DNA of 64,000 nucleotides from Trileptium ribeirensis (taxonomy: Eukaryota; Nematoda; Enoplea; Enoplida; Thoracostomopsidae), in the NCBI GenBank assembly GCA_030248225.1, contig JASANE010003297.1, positions 56,355 through 120,354 on the forward strand, in the 5' to 3' direction. Position numbers and translations under genes: made by a program. Positions 49,201-53,917 of the stretch are shown piece after piece (within the stretch, counting starts at the first letter, position 1; each line of letters begins with the position of its first letter). Under the pieces are notes generated by a model, which ran no database searches, was not told the origin of the DNA, and worked only from the letters and a program-made list of their open reading frames with translations.

Positions 49201-50492
49201 AATTATGTTACGATATCATTGTGTAACTAACTTATCTGATAATTTTCTAACATCTAGCTGATCAATTTTGGCCAGCAATTCTCAGCCTCGCACTGCCGTT
49301 GAGTAATGTCAACTTTGTTTGATCGCAGTTTAGGTTTGTAACATGCTGTTATGTAGTGTGTTTCAAACTTTATTAAATTTTGCCAAGACTTCGTGTAATT
49401 CTACCGAGCACGATATCTAGAACATGCCGTAAGGAAGTGCAATCCGACGAAAACTGGTTTTTTGTAACCCCGGGTTTCAAATTTATATTTCCGCGCTCAC
49501 TGTAGTTTTCAACGAATTTCTTGTAATACCTTAAGAATGATCAGTGCCATCTTGCACACAACAACAGTATTTATGGCTGGCAATTATATTATTGAACTTT
49601 GAAATTCGGTTATTTGTTTGTAGGTGCTGTACTTTCTGATGCCCTACGTTCGATCGGCCGTGAAGATATTGTACGTCGCTGCATGATCAATTTCGAGTAC
49701 TTTGTTCCGTATAAAAATTACTATAATGATCAATATTATCTGTCCGAGGGTAGCGAAAGCCAACGGTCGTCAGCACGGCTTGCCGGCAATGTTGGTGAAA
49801 GTGCAGCGTCGGTAACTCCTGGCGCACAACCCTCATCTTCGCTGGGGCGAGCATCCCCGCCGTATCACGATGCTATGGCTGGGAGTCCCGTTTCGCCAGT
49901 GCAGGTTCCAGAAAGAAGAGATTTGGTAGACGAGCAAAACATAATGGATGTCCCGATTCAAGTGAGTGGAACGACAGGTCATTTTGAAATAACCCAGCCG
50001 TATTATGTTCGTCGAGAGCAAACAGCTGCCGAAGAGATACCTGCCGTTAAATATCGCAAGCTCGAGCAGACGTCTGCTGATACATCACTGCCGCCAGCTA
50101 TTCCGTGCTTGGATACTTCAACAGGAACTCCGTATCAAGTTCCTGAGGTGGAAGGTCACACTAATCTGCAACTGCCCTATAATGTTGGCCAAACCCCACA
50201 TTTTGATCCTACCACGCCAAAATACTATCATACAGATTTTTCTGGTAGAGAAGTAACGACTGTGACACCTATCGTGCCGTACCAGGGAGTTGATATGGAG
50301 CACAGACATAAAAGACCTTTGGGAACACCTGTAGATATTTTAGCTCCAACAGGACAAGAGGTCGAAACAAGTGCTGCTGGTACTGCTGTGCCTGATGTCA
50401 GTAAGGAAATGTCGAAGAACATAGAAGTCGTTGATGTGTCCGGGAAAACAGCTGGTGAATCATATCCAAGGTTAGATAAGTTTGCTGTATAA
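1030..50492 (+). CDS. Ank: Ankyrin, C-terminal half (ZU5-UPA-death domain), nine exons, 5' part outside window
   Basis: Join of 1030-1241, 2694-2955, 3581-3677, 13569-13806, 15912-16049, 40175-40583, 41239-41340, 45686-45781 and 49624-50492. All eight junctions are GT-AG and keep phase, giving 2423 nt and about 806 residues up to a TAA stop. Ankyrins are membrane-skeleton adaptors: ankyrin repeats bind membrane proteins, the ZU5-UPA module binds spectrin, and a death domain follows. Visible hallmarks are [11 protein letters not shown] and GALTKRVKV (ZU5), [37 protein letters not shown] (UPA), GRIAFIQ at the UPA end, and a death domain starting near [16 protein letters not shown]. The ankyrin repeats and first ZU5 must lie upstream. 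Introns total over 46 kb, and intron 5 alone is 24 kb. Family assignment is firm; which ankyrin paralogue this is cannot be told. The symbol is generic. Confidence 0.93.
1263..2058. mobile_element. Truncated copy of the GGGTCATTTCACG element
   Basis: Begins GGGTCATTTCACGAAAC, 22 bases after the exon-1 splice donor. It matches 6870-7694 in inverted orientation, including the gtagccccc-type oligo-G tracts and the repeat of ATCATCAT before the break. The second terminal repeat is absent and homology stops near 2058. No coding capacity is seen. The rest of this intron (2059-2693) shows nothing I recognise. Confidence 0.75.
2694..2955 (+). CDS. Ank: Ankyrin exon 2 of window: ZU5 core
   Basis: The acceptor is ...gtttcag before 2694 and the donor is gtaagt at 2956. 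It enters in phase 0 and leaves one base over. It encodes [14 protein letters not shown], an Ala/Ser-rich insert, then [19 protein letters not shown] and a strand ending [10 protein letters not shown]. The [12 protein letters not shown] block is one of the most conserved ankyrin signatures. The segment between the two conserved blocks ([12 protein letters not shown]) is specific to this sequence. Confidence 0.93.
3581..3677 (+). CDS. Ank: Ankyrin exon 3 of window: ZU5-UPA junction
   Basis: A short exon with acceptor ...gcatttag and donor gtgagt at 3678. One base from the previous exon plus ct completes a Ser codon. It then reads [31 protein letters not shown] and two bases of an Arg codon finished by the next exon. 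WEDITGTT is the ankyrin motif at the end of ZU5, and the Ala-Arg at the exon end runs on into FWL of the UPA domain. It is too short to be found without its neighbours. Confidence 0.92.
3678..6103. other. First part of ankyrin intron 3, nothing recognised
   Basis: Short overlapping frames of 60-105 codons at 4600-5240 lie on both strands and look like chance. A phrase cgcaagcgagggt(g/a)..acggagcg near 5225 and 5335 also occurs near 47020 and 56530, so some dispersed repeat is present. Confidence 0.5.
6109..7694. mobile_element. Non-autonomous DNA element, 1.59 kb, TIR GTCATTTCACGAAACCATGTA
   Basis: Inverted terminal repeats of about 21 bp (GTCATTTCACGAAACC... / ...GGTTTCGTGAAATGAC) are flanked by ATATG on both sides (6104-6108, 7695-7699), a 5-bp target duplication. 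The inside carries repeated gtagcccccc tracts and no convincing reading frame. It inserted in intron 3 of the ankyrin gene. The transposon superfamily is not identified. Confidence 0.85.
7993..8379. mobile_element. MITE with CTGGGCTCTCC ends
   Basis: 387 bp. The left end CTAGGCTTTCC and right end GGAGAGCCCAG are inverted repeats, and TATAT lies on both sides (7988-7992, 8380-8384). The body has the phrases ttttgccaggg, catgaaccggggg and gaccgattg shared with 44780-45174. Non-coding. Confidence 0.8.
8385..9585. other. Intron 3 between elements
   Basis: About 8730-8940 is GC-richer with a short frame ending [11 protein letters not shown], possibly a retroelement scrap; too little for a call. 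Nothing else seen. Confidence 0.4.
9591..11181. mobile_element. Non-autonomous DNA element, 1.59 kb, with oligo-G motif array
   Basis: TIRs GGTAATTTCACGCTACGATG / CATCGTAGCGTGAAATGACC are flanked by TCGTG at 9586-9590 and 11182-11186. Same TIR family and almost the same length as 6109-7694, but a different interior. Runs of 8-13 G in the context GGTCG(n)GGTAAA recur at about 10109, 10268, 10419, 10446, 10592 and 10772, with the reverse complement near 11137. No gene is seen. Confidence 0.85.
11840..12057. mobile_element. Small TA-flanked MITE with internal CGACTCGCTCG array
   Basis: TIR CAGTACCCGCCAAAAATGAC at the left and its complement (gtcatttttggcgagtactg) at the right, with TA on both sides, as expected of Tc1/mariner-type elements. 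The interior is mostly repeats of cgactcgctcg, which are nearly self-complementary. Non-coding. Confidence 0.75.
12061..13377. other. End of intron 3, nothing recognised
   Basis: Phrases such as catggaattcatggaaaa and actctggaaaatgag near 12560-12620 echo 11680-11760, suggesting a short dispersed repeat. No gene. Confidence 0.45.
13378..13532. mobile_element. Small TA-flanked MITE with CAGTCACGGTCA ends
   Basis: Ends TAGTCACGGTCAAAATAATT and ...ttattcctgaccgtaactg are inverted, with TA duplicated at each side. The inside has short pieces related to GTTCGCGAAC. It lies 36 bp upstream of ankyrin exon 4. Confidence 0.65.
13569..13806 (+). CDS. Ank: Ankyrin exon 4 of window: UPA domain
   Basis: Lies across a 9.9 kb intron from exon 3. 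The acceptor is ...tttttcag and the donor is gtaaac at 13807. The first base completes the Arg codon. It encodes [56 protein letters not shown] and [12 protein letters not shown], ending in phase 0. The order of blocks matches the ankyrin UPA domain, which packs against the two ZU5 domains. FWLIDAPN replaces the more usual FWL(A/I)DC region, a modest divergence. Confidence 0.93.
14462..15088. mobile_element. TIR element around a two-copy 161-bp repeat
   Basis: AACTTAAGTTGACCCCGCC...ATCCTATT at the left is mirrored by AATAGGATGG...CCGGGGTCATTTTAAGTT at the right, with TA at both outer edges. The central half is the tandem repeat at 14697-15018. Non-coding; in ankyrin intron 4. Confidence 0.7.
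14697..15018. repeat. Two near-identical tandem 161-bp copies with GTTCGCGAAC palindromes
   Basis: 14697-14857 and 14858-15018 are almost identical. The 10-bp palindrome GTTCGCGAAC occurs at two sites per unit and also where the array begins, about five times in all. This creates spurious open frames. Confidence 0.9.
15912..16049 (+). CDS. Ank: Ankyrin exon 5 of window: UPA domain
   Basis: The acceptor is ...gtttcag and the donor is the consensus gtaagt at 16050. It has 46 codons, phase 0 at both ends. It reads [20 protein letters not shown], a short Ser/Pro insert, then [18 protein letters not shown]. The pattern VL.GKP.Y...GNL.P..K...F..F.ENRL.F matches ankyrin UPA throughout. Its partner exon lies 24 kb downstream, the longest intron in the window. 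Confidence 0.92.
16890..17129. mobile_element. TA-type MITE with a 33-bp tandem array
   Basis: The left end TAGTGCTCGCCATAAATGAC and right end gtcattacgtgtgagtactg resemble the CAGTACTCGCC family. The inside has four clean 33-bp copies plus one diverged copy (starts 16914, 16947, 16980, 17013, 17046) with gcacgctcgatgttcactcg. Because 33 is a multiple of 3 the array reads through as an 11-residue peptide repeat, which is a by-product. Confidence 0.75.
17980..18271. repeat. Left terminal and subterminal motif array of the PWWP transposon
   Basis: Consensus near TGACAAAATATCGTATGTAGC. Sites: 18001-18023 (+), 18081-18105 (+), 18133-18153 (+), 18171-18195 (+, AACGTATGT variant), 18201-18224 (-), 18259-18271 (-). 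Arrays of this kind near transposon ends are typical transposase-binding sites; that function is inferred. Confidence 0.65.
18577..19264. repeat. Five-copy 142/143-bp tandem array with alternating variants
   Basis: Units start at 18577, 18719, 18862, 19004 and 19147. Odd units have tttataatttattgaatgtg and ttaaccgaag, even units tttatatatttattaaatgtg and ttatccgaag, so the true period is a 285-bp dimer. The last unit is shortened. It lies directly upstream of the transposase gene. Confidence 0.9.
19687..22777 (+). pseudogene. PWWP-domain transposase, two exons, broken by a frameshift and a stop
   Basis: Starts at 19687, or more likely at the second Met at 19723 ([11 protein letters not shown]). 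Residues about 17-75 look like a PWWP chromatin-reader domain (DLVWARM...YWPAIIV...YKVSFFP). Then comes a Ser/Asp- and Lys/Arg-rich linker, a Cys cluster from residue 299 (CPGNCKLAC), a block DKTFWYYL...HRVCMRFF, and [14 protein letters not shown] one-base shift in an A7 run at 21170-21176 is needed to continue into [15 protein letters not shown]. An in-frame TAA at 21399-21401 precedes FDLEAVL...[31 protein letters not shown] and [16 protein letters not shown]. Exon 1 ends at 21899 (donor gtacgt) and exon 2 starts at 22391 with [15 protein letters not shown], ending [20 protein letters not shown] and TGA. The C-terminal half resembles a family of repetitive RNase-H-like proteins common in animal genomes (probably the DUF7869 group). 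Two lesions could be decay or sequencing errors. Confidence 0.75.
22120..22268. repeat. 63-bp direct duplication inside the transposase intron
   Basis: 22120-22182 and 22206-22268 share ttcactgcttatgaatactg and the rest of the unit almost exactly, at an 86-bp offset. It lies wholly inside the 491-nt intron 21900-22390. Confidence 0.85.
22876..23091. repeat. Right subterminal and terminal motifs of the PWWP transposon
   Basis: agtgacaaaatatcgtatct at 22876 is in + orientation, and tacatacgatgttctgtcat at 23051-23070 is inverted relative to the left end. The second, with the following tatgccatcgtttatatata, pairs with 17980-18018. Confidence 0.6.
26688..26868. repeat. Two copies of a GTCGGAATCACAAACCCGACG motif 160 bp apart
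   Basis: Exact 21-base matches at 26688-26708 and 26848-26868, each able to form a small GTCGG/CCGAC hairpin and followed by similar gggg/cccc text. Probably a diverged tandem pair. Confidence 0.7.
29845..29873. repeat. Perfect 14-bp inverted repeat with one-base loop
   Basis: aatccctagacgtt at 29845-29858 and its exact complement at 29860-29873 around a single a. Function unknown. Confidence 0.8.
30786..31156. mobile_element. MITE with CTGGCCTGTCCACAG ends
   Basis: 371 bp. CTGGCCTGTCCACAG at the left pairs with CTGTGGACATGCCAG at the right, and GGTTA is repeated at 30781-30785 and 31157-31161. Phrases such as gggggcccccatgttcattc recur in its relatives. Non-coding. Confidence 0.85.
31162..34670. 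other. Middle of intron 5, nothing recognised
   Basis: AT-rich. Near 33120-33480 a segment repeats loosely (atatttgagctcaaataatg / atatttgagctgaaataatg, then agatctagaagaataattg twice), an old duplication of about 210 bp. No gene. Confidence 0.45.
34671..35450. repeat. Five-copy 160-bp tandem array including a transposon end
   Basis: Units begin gcgattat at 34671, 34831, 34991, 35151 and 35309. Each holds CAACTCCGTCCTGTCC..CAG, that is, the element's left tip together with the target sequence in front of it. Long open frames on both strands here are repeat artefacts. Confidence 0.9.
34694..35655. mobile_element. Element of the CTGGCCTGTCCACAG family with expanded left end
   Basis: The left end CCGTCCTGTCCACAG and right end CTTTGGACAGGCCAG are flanked by CAACT at 34689-34693 and 35656-35660. 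Most of the element is the 160-bp tandem array described separately; the 3' part has the gccccaaagtcccacactcc phrase of its family. Confidence 0.75.
35668..35824. mobile_element. Small TA-flanked MITE with CAGTCACTGAC ends
   Basis: CAGTCACTGACAAAACTAAA at the left and cttttgtccgtgaccg at the right, with TA on both sides (35666-35667, 35825-35826). It is related to 13378-13532 and sits 12 bp outside the end of the preceding element. Confidence 0.65.
36884..38982. mobile_element. 2.1 kb element of the CTGGCCTGTCCACAG family carrying a decayed gene
   Basis: The left end CTGGTCTGTCTACAG and right end TTGTGGACAGGCCAG are flanked by ACCAT at 36879-36883 and 38983-38987. It is the largest member in the window and holds minus-strand coding remains (37593-38690). 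The cargo may be an old passenger or the remains of the family's own gene. Confidence 0.8.
37593..38690 (-). pseudogene. Decayed unrecognised coding region inside the 2.1 kb element
   Basis: The minus strand shows protein-like blocks separated by frame changes. They are an Arg/Ser-rich segment ending SREKILHYF near 38505-38655, [18 protein letters not shown] near 38405-38513, a 75-codon open run 38400-38173 with [14 protein letters not shown] and [15 protein letters not shown], and further down [18 protein letters not shown] and [17 protein letters not shown] (37738-37968). Regular codon texture and hydrophobic patterning argue for a former gene, perhaps with introns. I do not recognise the family and assign no function. 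Confidence 0.45.
38988..40174. other. End of intron 5 and outer visible part of the left palindrome arm
   Basis: No gene. From 39611 onward the sequence matches the right arm up to base 64000. 39530-39740 has loosely repeated phrases of the type gtg.aaatttgttagtac and aacatcatgggtggg. Confidence 0.5.
40175..40583 (+). CDS. Ank: Ankyrin exon 6 of window: UPA end and linker to death domain
   Basis: The acceptor is ...gtttag before 40175, where an in-frame TAG marks the intron edge; the likely donor is gtaggt at 40584. It enters in phase 0 as [18 protein letters not shown], then [19 protein letters not shown], where GRIAFIQ is the end of UPA. A Ser/Thr/Gln linker follows, with an acidic stretch ([17 protein letters not shown]) and a Gly/Ser run ([13 protein letters not shown]). 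The leftover base joins exon 7 as TCA, Ser. The 3' boundary is less certain than the 5' one. A minus-strand copy lies at 63033-63440. Confidence 0.85.
41239..41340 (+). CDS. Ank: Ankyrin exon 7 of window: death domain, helices 1-2
   Basis: The acceptor is ...tatttcag and the donor is gtacgt at 41341. Two bases finish the linker codon, then it reads [20 protein letters not shown] and [28 protein letters not shown] is the start of an ankyrin-type death domain. Three bases further there is an alternative AG (41241) that keeps phase. The minus-strand copy at 62272-62372 has lost a base and hits a stop. Confidence 0.92.
42130..43160. repeat. Dispersed repeat also seen near 17.2-17.7 kb and 47.1-48.1 kb
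   Basis: Shared phrases include aatcgggttcgtcgatcgta, ggtcagcaaagttgaagaac, tgaccgacagacaaa-like text and cagtggaaactc/cagtggaaagtc. At 47160-47440 a related unit recurs several times (aaccaaatcattgtattcag, cgtaaaacctatataatgc). The open frames in it are short and not conserved between copies. The right arm has the mirror copies at about 60530-61480 and 55430-56440. Confidence 0.55.
42401..42475. mobile_element. Partial CTGGGCTCTCC MITE
   Basis: Begins ctgggctctccattcgctaa, then ttttgccaggggggcatgaa, then stops; the right half is missing. An inverted copy is at about 61140-61207 in the right arm. Confidence 0.65.
43500..44400. other. AT-rich intronic tract of ttaattagctaatt-type text
   Basis: Blocks of attagttaattagctaatta alternate with unique sequence and enclose the small element at 44038-44196. 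I see no gene. The whole tract recurs inverted at about 59190-60110. Confidence 0.6.
44038..44196. mobile_element. Small TA-flanked MITE of the CAGTACTCGCC family
   Basis: Left end TAGTACTCGCCAAAAATGGG, right end caattttggcgagcactg, TA on both sides. The inside has inverted segments (tcaaatgaacagaatttgaa ... ttcgaacaaaattcgagtgc type). Mirrored in the right arm near 59395-59575. Confidence 0.7.
44780..45174. mobile_element. MITE with CTGGGCTCTC ends
   Basis: 395 bp. CTGGGCTCTCAATTCG at the left, caatttggagagcccag at the right, AAATA at 44775-44779 and 45175-45179. It is related to 7993-8379 along its length. It creates a 162-codon minus-strand frame that is not a gene. Confidence 0.85.
45180..49623. 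other. Flanks of ankyrin exon 8, nothing coding besides the exon
   Basis: Contains the dispersed repeat at 47090-48130 and a segment at 46800-46960 related to 24190-24350. Only short unconserved frames are present apart from exon 8 at 45686-45781. Confidence 0.5.
45686..45781 (+). CDS. Ank: Ankyrin exon 8 of window: death domain, helices 3-5
   Basis: The acceptor is ...tttgtag and the donor is gtaagt at 45782, phase 1 at both ends. With the carried base it reads [18 protein letters not shown], then [15 protein letters not shown]. The I..E......A..ML..W....G..AT pattern is the middle of the death domain fold. The minus-strand copy at 57816-57911 keeps exactly 96 nt and both splice sites but carries many amino-acid changes. 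Confidence 0.92.
49624..50492 (+). CDS. Ank: Ankyrin terminal exon: death domain end and C-terminal tail
   Basis: The acceptor is ...tttgtag. It opens [20 protein letters not shown], the last death-domain helix, then a tail of about 260 residues rich in Ser, Pro, Thr and Gln ending RLDKFAV and TAA at 50490-50492. Short Tyr/Pro repeats such as [19 protein letters not shown] and TPKYYHT suggest a disordered binding region. I recognise no domain in the tail. The minus-strand counterpart 53060-53917 is a net 11 nt shorter and is frameshifted many times. Confidence 0.92.
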
Positions 50493-50495
50493 TAT

Positions 50496-50540
50496 AGCTA
50501 AAACACAATCGTTACAACAAGTAACGATTGTGTTTTAGCT
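50496..50540 (+). promoter_or_regulatory. Perfect 20-bp stem-loop just after the ankyrin stop codon
   Basis: Arms 50496-50515 and 50521-50540 are exact reverse complements (agctaaaacac... / ...gtgttttagct), separated by five bases, aacaa. The stem starts three bases after the TAA, so the mRNA would fold here. In the right-arm copy (about 53012-53056) the stem carries a mismatch. The role is unknown; it may affect 3'-end formation or stability, or be a small inverted-repeat remnant. Confidence 0.7.
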
Positions 50541-50869
50541 TTACCATCATTAGCGGAACTACAGTCACAGAAAAATAAGTGCACAAAAAACAGAACCTAA
50601 TAACGTTCGATTAAAAACTAACTTTACAACGTTCGTCTGCGTTTACATTCGTTCAGAAATGATCGCACAGTATTCGGTCATGGACATGACAACGTTCGTT
50701 GCATTCACCGTTACAGGTGTATTTTATGATGCATTAAGAATTTTGGGCATAAACATACACTTTTCTTTTAACATTTTGCTCATATATTTTTGTGTAGTTT
50801 CCACAAGGCCTATTTAAGTGAACAGTTTTAATTTATAGTGAGTACCATTTTGTGTTATAATTTAAAACT

Positions 50870-50875
50870 AATAAA
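50870..50875 (+). promoter_or_regulatory. Candidate polyadenylation signal AATAAA of the ankyrin gene
   Basis: A canonical AATAAA lies 377 bases after the stop codon. It is the first plausible signal I see in the 3' flank, but in AT-rich DNA the hexamer is common, so the true 3' end is not established. Confidence 0.4.
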
Positions 50876-51296
50876 AGTGGAAATTTCAGTTATTTTTTTG
50901 GGTCTCGAAGGGCTACCAATGAATTCTGACCCACAGTCCAGAAAGGGAACAATTTCACTTCAGGTAATCCACCCTGAGTGAATCTTAATTTCCACAGAGA
51001 AGGTTTGATGTGTGAAGTTGGTTATTTGAATTTAGAAATTTTCGGCGCCGCATAGCGTACCATTTTTTAAACGTCTCGTCTCGAATTCTTAATATATAGT
51101 GTAAAATTGCTTGTTTAAACTCCGACATAATCCTCACGTGGCTGATTTTCAAATATTTTCTGTATGTAAGATATTTTATCGCAAAATACAGAAATCTTTT
51201 AGCCCTTCGATGCATGCAGTCTCTGTGCATTAATACATCACTTTCTTTTTACTCCCCCATATTCTATATCGTCTCTTGAAAGCAAAATCCGCCAGC

Positions 51297-51360
51297 GTCG
51301 CCGTAGCTCAGTGGTAGTGCCAGCTTCCTCAAACGGCTCCTGGCCAATAACACTTTATTC
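51297..51360 (+). repeat. tRNA-derived (SINE-like) sequence near the palindrome centre, left copy
   Basis: gcgtcgccgtagctcagtgg carries a TAGCTCAGTGG box A like the 5' half of a tRNA. No box B follows, so this is not a tRNA gene; it is probably a SINE remnant. Confidence 0.45.
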
Positions 51361-52104
51361 AACTATAGTCAAAATGCAATCAAATTCATAAAGCAGTGGC
51401 TTAAACCGACCAAAATAATAACAGTGTGGTCAAAACATGATAGGTTATGTTGAAATACACGCCTTGAGAATATTTATCACCGCCACACATGCACTGCAAT
51501 TTTTTTATTTAAACTACTATATTAAATTACAACGTGCAACACCAAAGGCTGATTTGAGAAGTATGGACAATCCAAAAATCAACTGAATACTAAAGAAGAA
51601 AAAATCAGGCTCTGTCAAAAGAGCGTAACTCCGATAAATTCCGAATTTCGACCAGATTTCCTATTATAACTTGACTCGAAGCAAAAAATTAACGAATTTT
51701 GACTCTCACCCTTAGCTTATACTGGCTAGTCCAAACCTCGGAAATTTACCCGCCAATTTCACTACCAGTATAAGCTAAGGGGGACAGTCAAAATTCGTTA
51801 ATTTTTTGCTTCGAGTCAAGTTAAAATAGGAAATCTGGTCCAAATTCGGAATTTATCGAAGTTACGCTCTTTTGACAAAGCCTTATTTTCTTCTGCCATA
51901 ATTGCAAATCAGCCTTTGGTGTTGCACGTTGTAATTTAATATAGTAGTTTAAATAAAAAAATTGCAGTGCATGTGTGGCGGTGATAAATATTCTCAAGGC
52001 GTGTATTTCAACATAACCTATCATGTTTTGACCACACTGTTATTATTTTGGTCGGTTTAAGCCACTGCTTTATGAATTTGATTGCATTTTGACTATAGTT
52101 GAAT

Positions 52105-52172
52105 AAAGTGTTATTGGCCAGGAGCCGTTTGAGTTAAAGCTGTGCTCACTAACCACTGAGCTACGGCGACGC
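52105..52172 (-). repeat. tRNA-derived (SINE-like) sequence near the palindrome centre, right copy
   Basis: On the minus strand it reads cgccgtagctcagtggttag then tgagcacagctttaactcaa, more complete than the left copy (TGGTTAGTGAGC is typical D-arm text). No box B is seen. Confidence 0.45.
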
Positions 52173-53059
52173 TGTTGATCGGACCCTTTTTGCTCTTCAC
52201 AACGCAGCACGTGAATTATAGCAATATGTGGCCAAACGTAGACTACACAACCAACAAAATGCACAAAGTTGTACTGTATTAATTTGCACAAGAGCACTGC
52301 ATGCATCGAAGGGCTAAAAGATTTCTGTATTTTGCGATAAAATATCTTACATACCAGAAAATATTTGAAAATCAGCCACGTGAGGATTATGTCGGAGTTT
52401 AAACAAGCAATTTTACACTATATATTAAGAATTCGGAGACTAGAGACGATTTAAAAAATGGTACGCTGATGCGTTGCGTCCCGAAAATTTCTAAATTCAA
52501 ATAACCAACTTCACACATCACAACCTTCTCTGTGCGAAATTAAGTATTCACTCCCAGTTGGCTGGACTTACCTTGCAAGCTGACAACCTTTGCTAATCCC
52601 ACTTTTCTGGTTCACTGCTGGGTTCTGATAATTCATTGGTAGCCCTTCGAGACCCAAAAAAATAACTGAAATTTCCACTTTTATTAGTTTTAAATTATAA
52701 CACAAAATGGTACTCACTATAAATTAAAACTGTTCACTTAAATAGGCCTTGTGGAAACTACACAAAAATATATGAGCAAAATGTTAAGAAAGTGTATGTT
52801 TATGCCCAAAATTCTTAATGCATCATAAAATACACCTGTAACGGTGAATGCAACGAACGTTGTCATGTCCATGACCGAATACTGTGCGATCATTTCTGAA
52901 CGAATGTAAACGCAGACGAACGTTGTAAAGTTAGTTTTTAATCGAACGTTATTAGGTTCTGTTTTTTGTGCACTTATTTTTCTGTGACTGTAGTTCCGCT
53001 AATGATGGTAAAGCTAAAACACAATCGTTACTTGTTGTAACTATTGTGTTTTAGCTATA

Positions 53060-53917
53060 TTATACAGCAAACTTATCTAACCTTGCAGATGATTCACCAC
53101 TGTTTTCCCGGACACATCAACGACTTCTACGTTCTTCGACATTTCCTTACTGACATCAGGCACAGCAGTACCAGCAGCACTTGTTTCCACCTCTTTCCTG
53201 TTGGAGCTAAAATATTTACAGGTGTTCCCAAAGGTCTTTTATGTCTGTGCTCCATATCAACTCCCCTGGTACGGCACGATAGGTGTCACAGTCGTTACTC
53301 CTTACCAGAAAAATCTGTATGATAGAGATTTTGGCGTGGTAGGATTAAATCGCGGTATTGGCCAACATTAGAGGGCAGTTGCAAATTAATTTCCTTCCAC
53401 CTCAGGAACTCGATACGGAGTTCCTGTTCAGTATCCAAGCACGGATACAGCTGCGGCAGTGATGTATCAGCAGACGTCTGCTCGAGCCTGCGACATTTAA
53501 CTGCAGGCATCTTTTTCGGCAACTGTTTGCTCTCAACGAACATAATACGGCTGGGTTATTCCAACCTGACTGTCGTTCACCCACTTGAATCGGGACATCC
53601 ATCACGTTTTGCTCGTCCACCAATTTTTTCTTTCTGGAACCTGCACTGCGAACGGACTCCAGCCATGCATCGTGATACGGCGGGGACGCTCGCCCCAGCG
53701 AAGATGAAGGGTCTGCGCGCCAGGAGTTACCGACGCTGCACTTTCACCAACATTGCCGGCAAGCCGCTGACTACCGTTGGCTTTCGTCTACCCTCGGACA
53801 AGAAAACATTATCATTATAGTAATTTTTATACACGAACAAAGTACCGAAATTGATCATCAGCGACTTACAATATCTTCACGGCCGATCGAACGGAGGGGC
53901 ATCAGAAAGTACAGCAC
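53060..53917 (-). pseudogene. Inverted copy of the ankyrin terminal exon, many frameshifts
   Basis: The start (GAVLSDAP...) and the end (...KFAV TAA, stop at 53060-53062) are recognisable, but the length is 858 against 869 nt and the frame changes repeatedly. Long nearly identical stretches alternate with indels. The 3' hairpin and the intron acceptor are also copied. As written it cannot encode the tail. Confidence 0.85.

Larger units (their letters stand above)
39611..51725 (+). repeat. Left arm of a ~24 kb imperfect palindrome
   Basis: Everything from here to 51725 recurs in reverse complement at 51765-64000. Paired landmarks (left/right) are 40175/63440, 41239/62372, 45686/57911, 49624/53917 and 51725/51765. 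The sum of paired coordinates drifts only from about 103611 to 103490, so indels are small throughout. The arm holds ankyrin exons 6-9 in intact form. Its outer limit cannot be fixed because the partner arm reaches the window end. Confidence 0.93.

Noticed and set aside
51297..51345. tRNA gene
   Set aside because: Box A only, no box B and no cloverleaf; called SINE-like instead.
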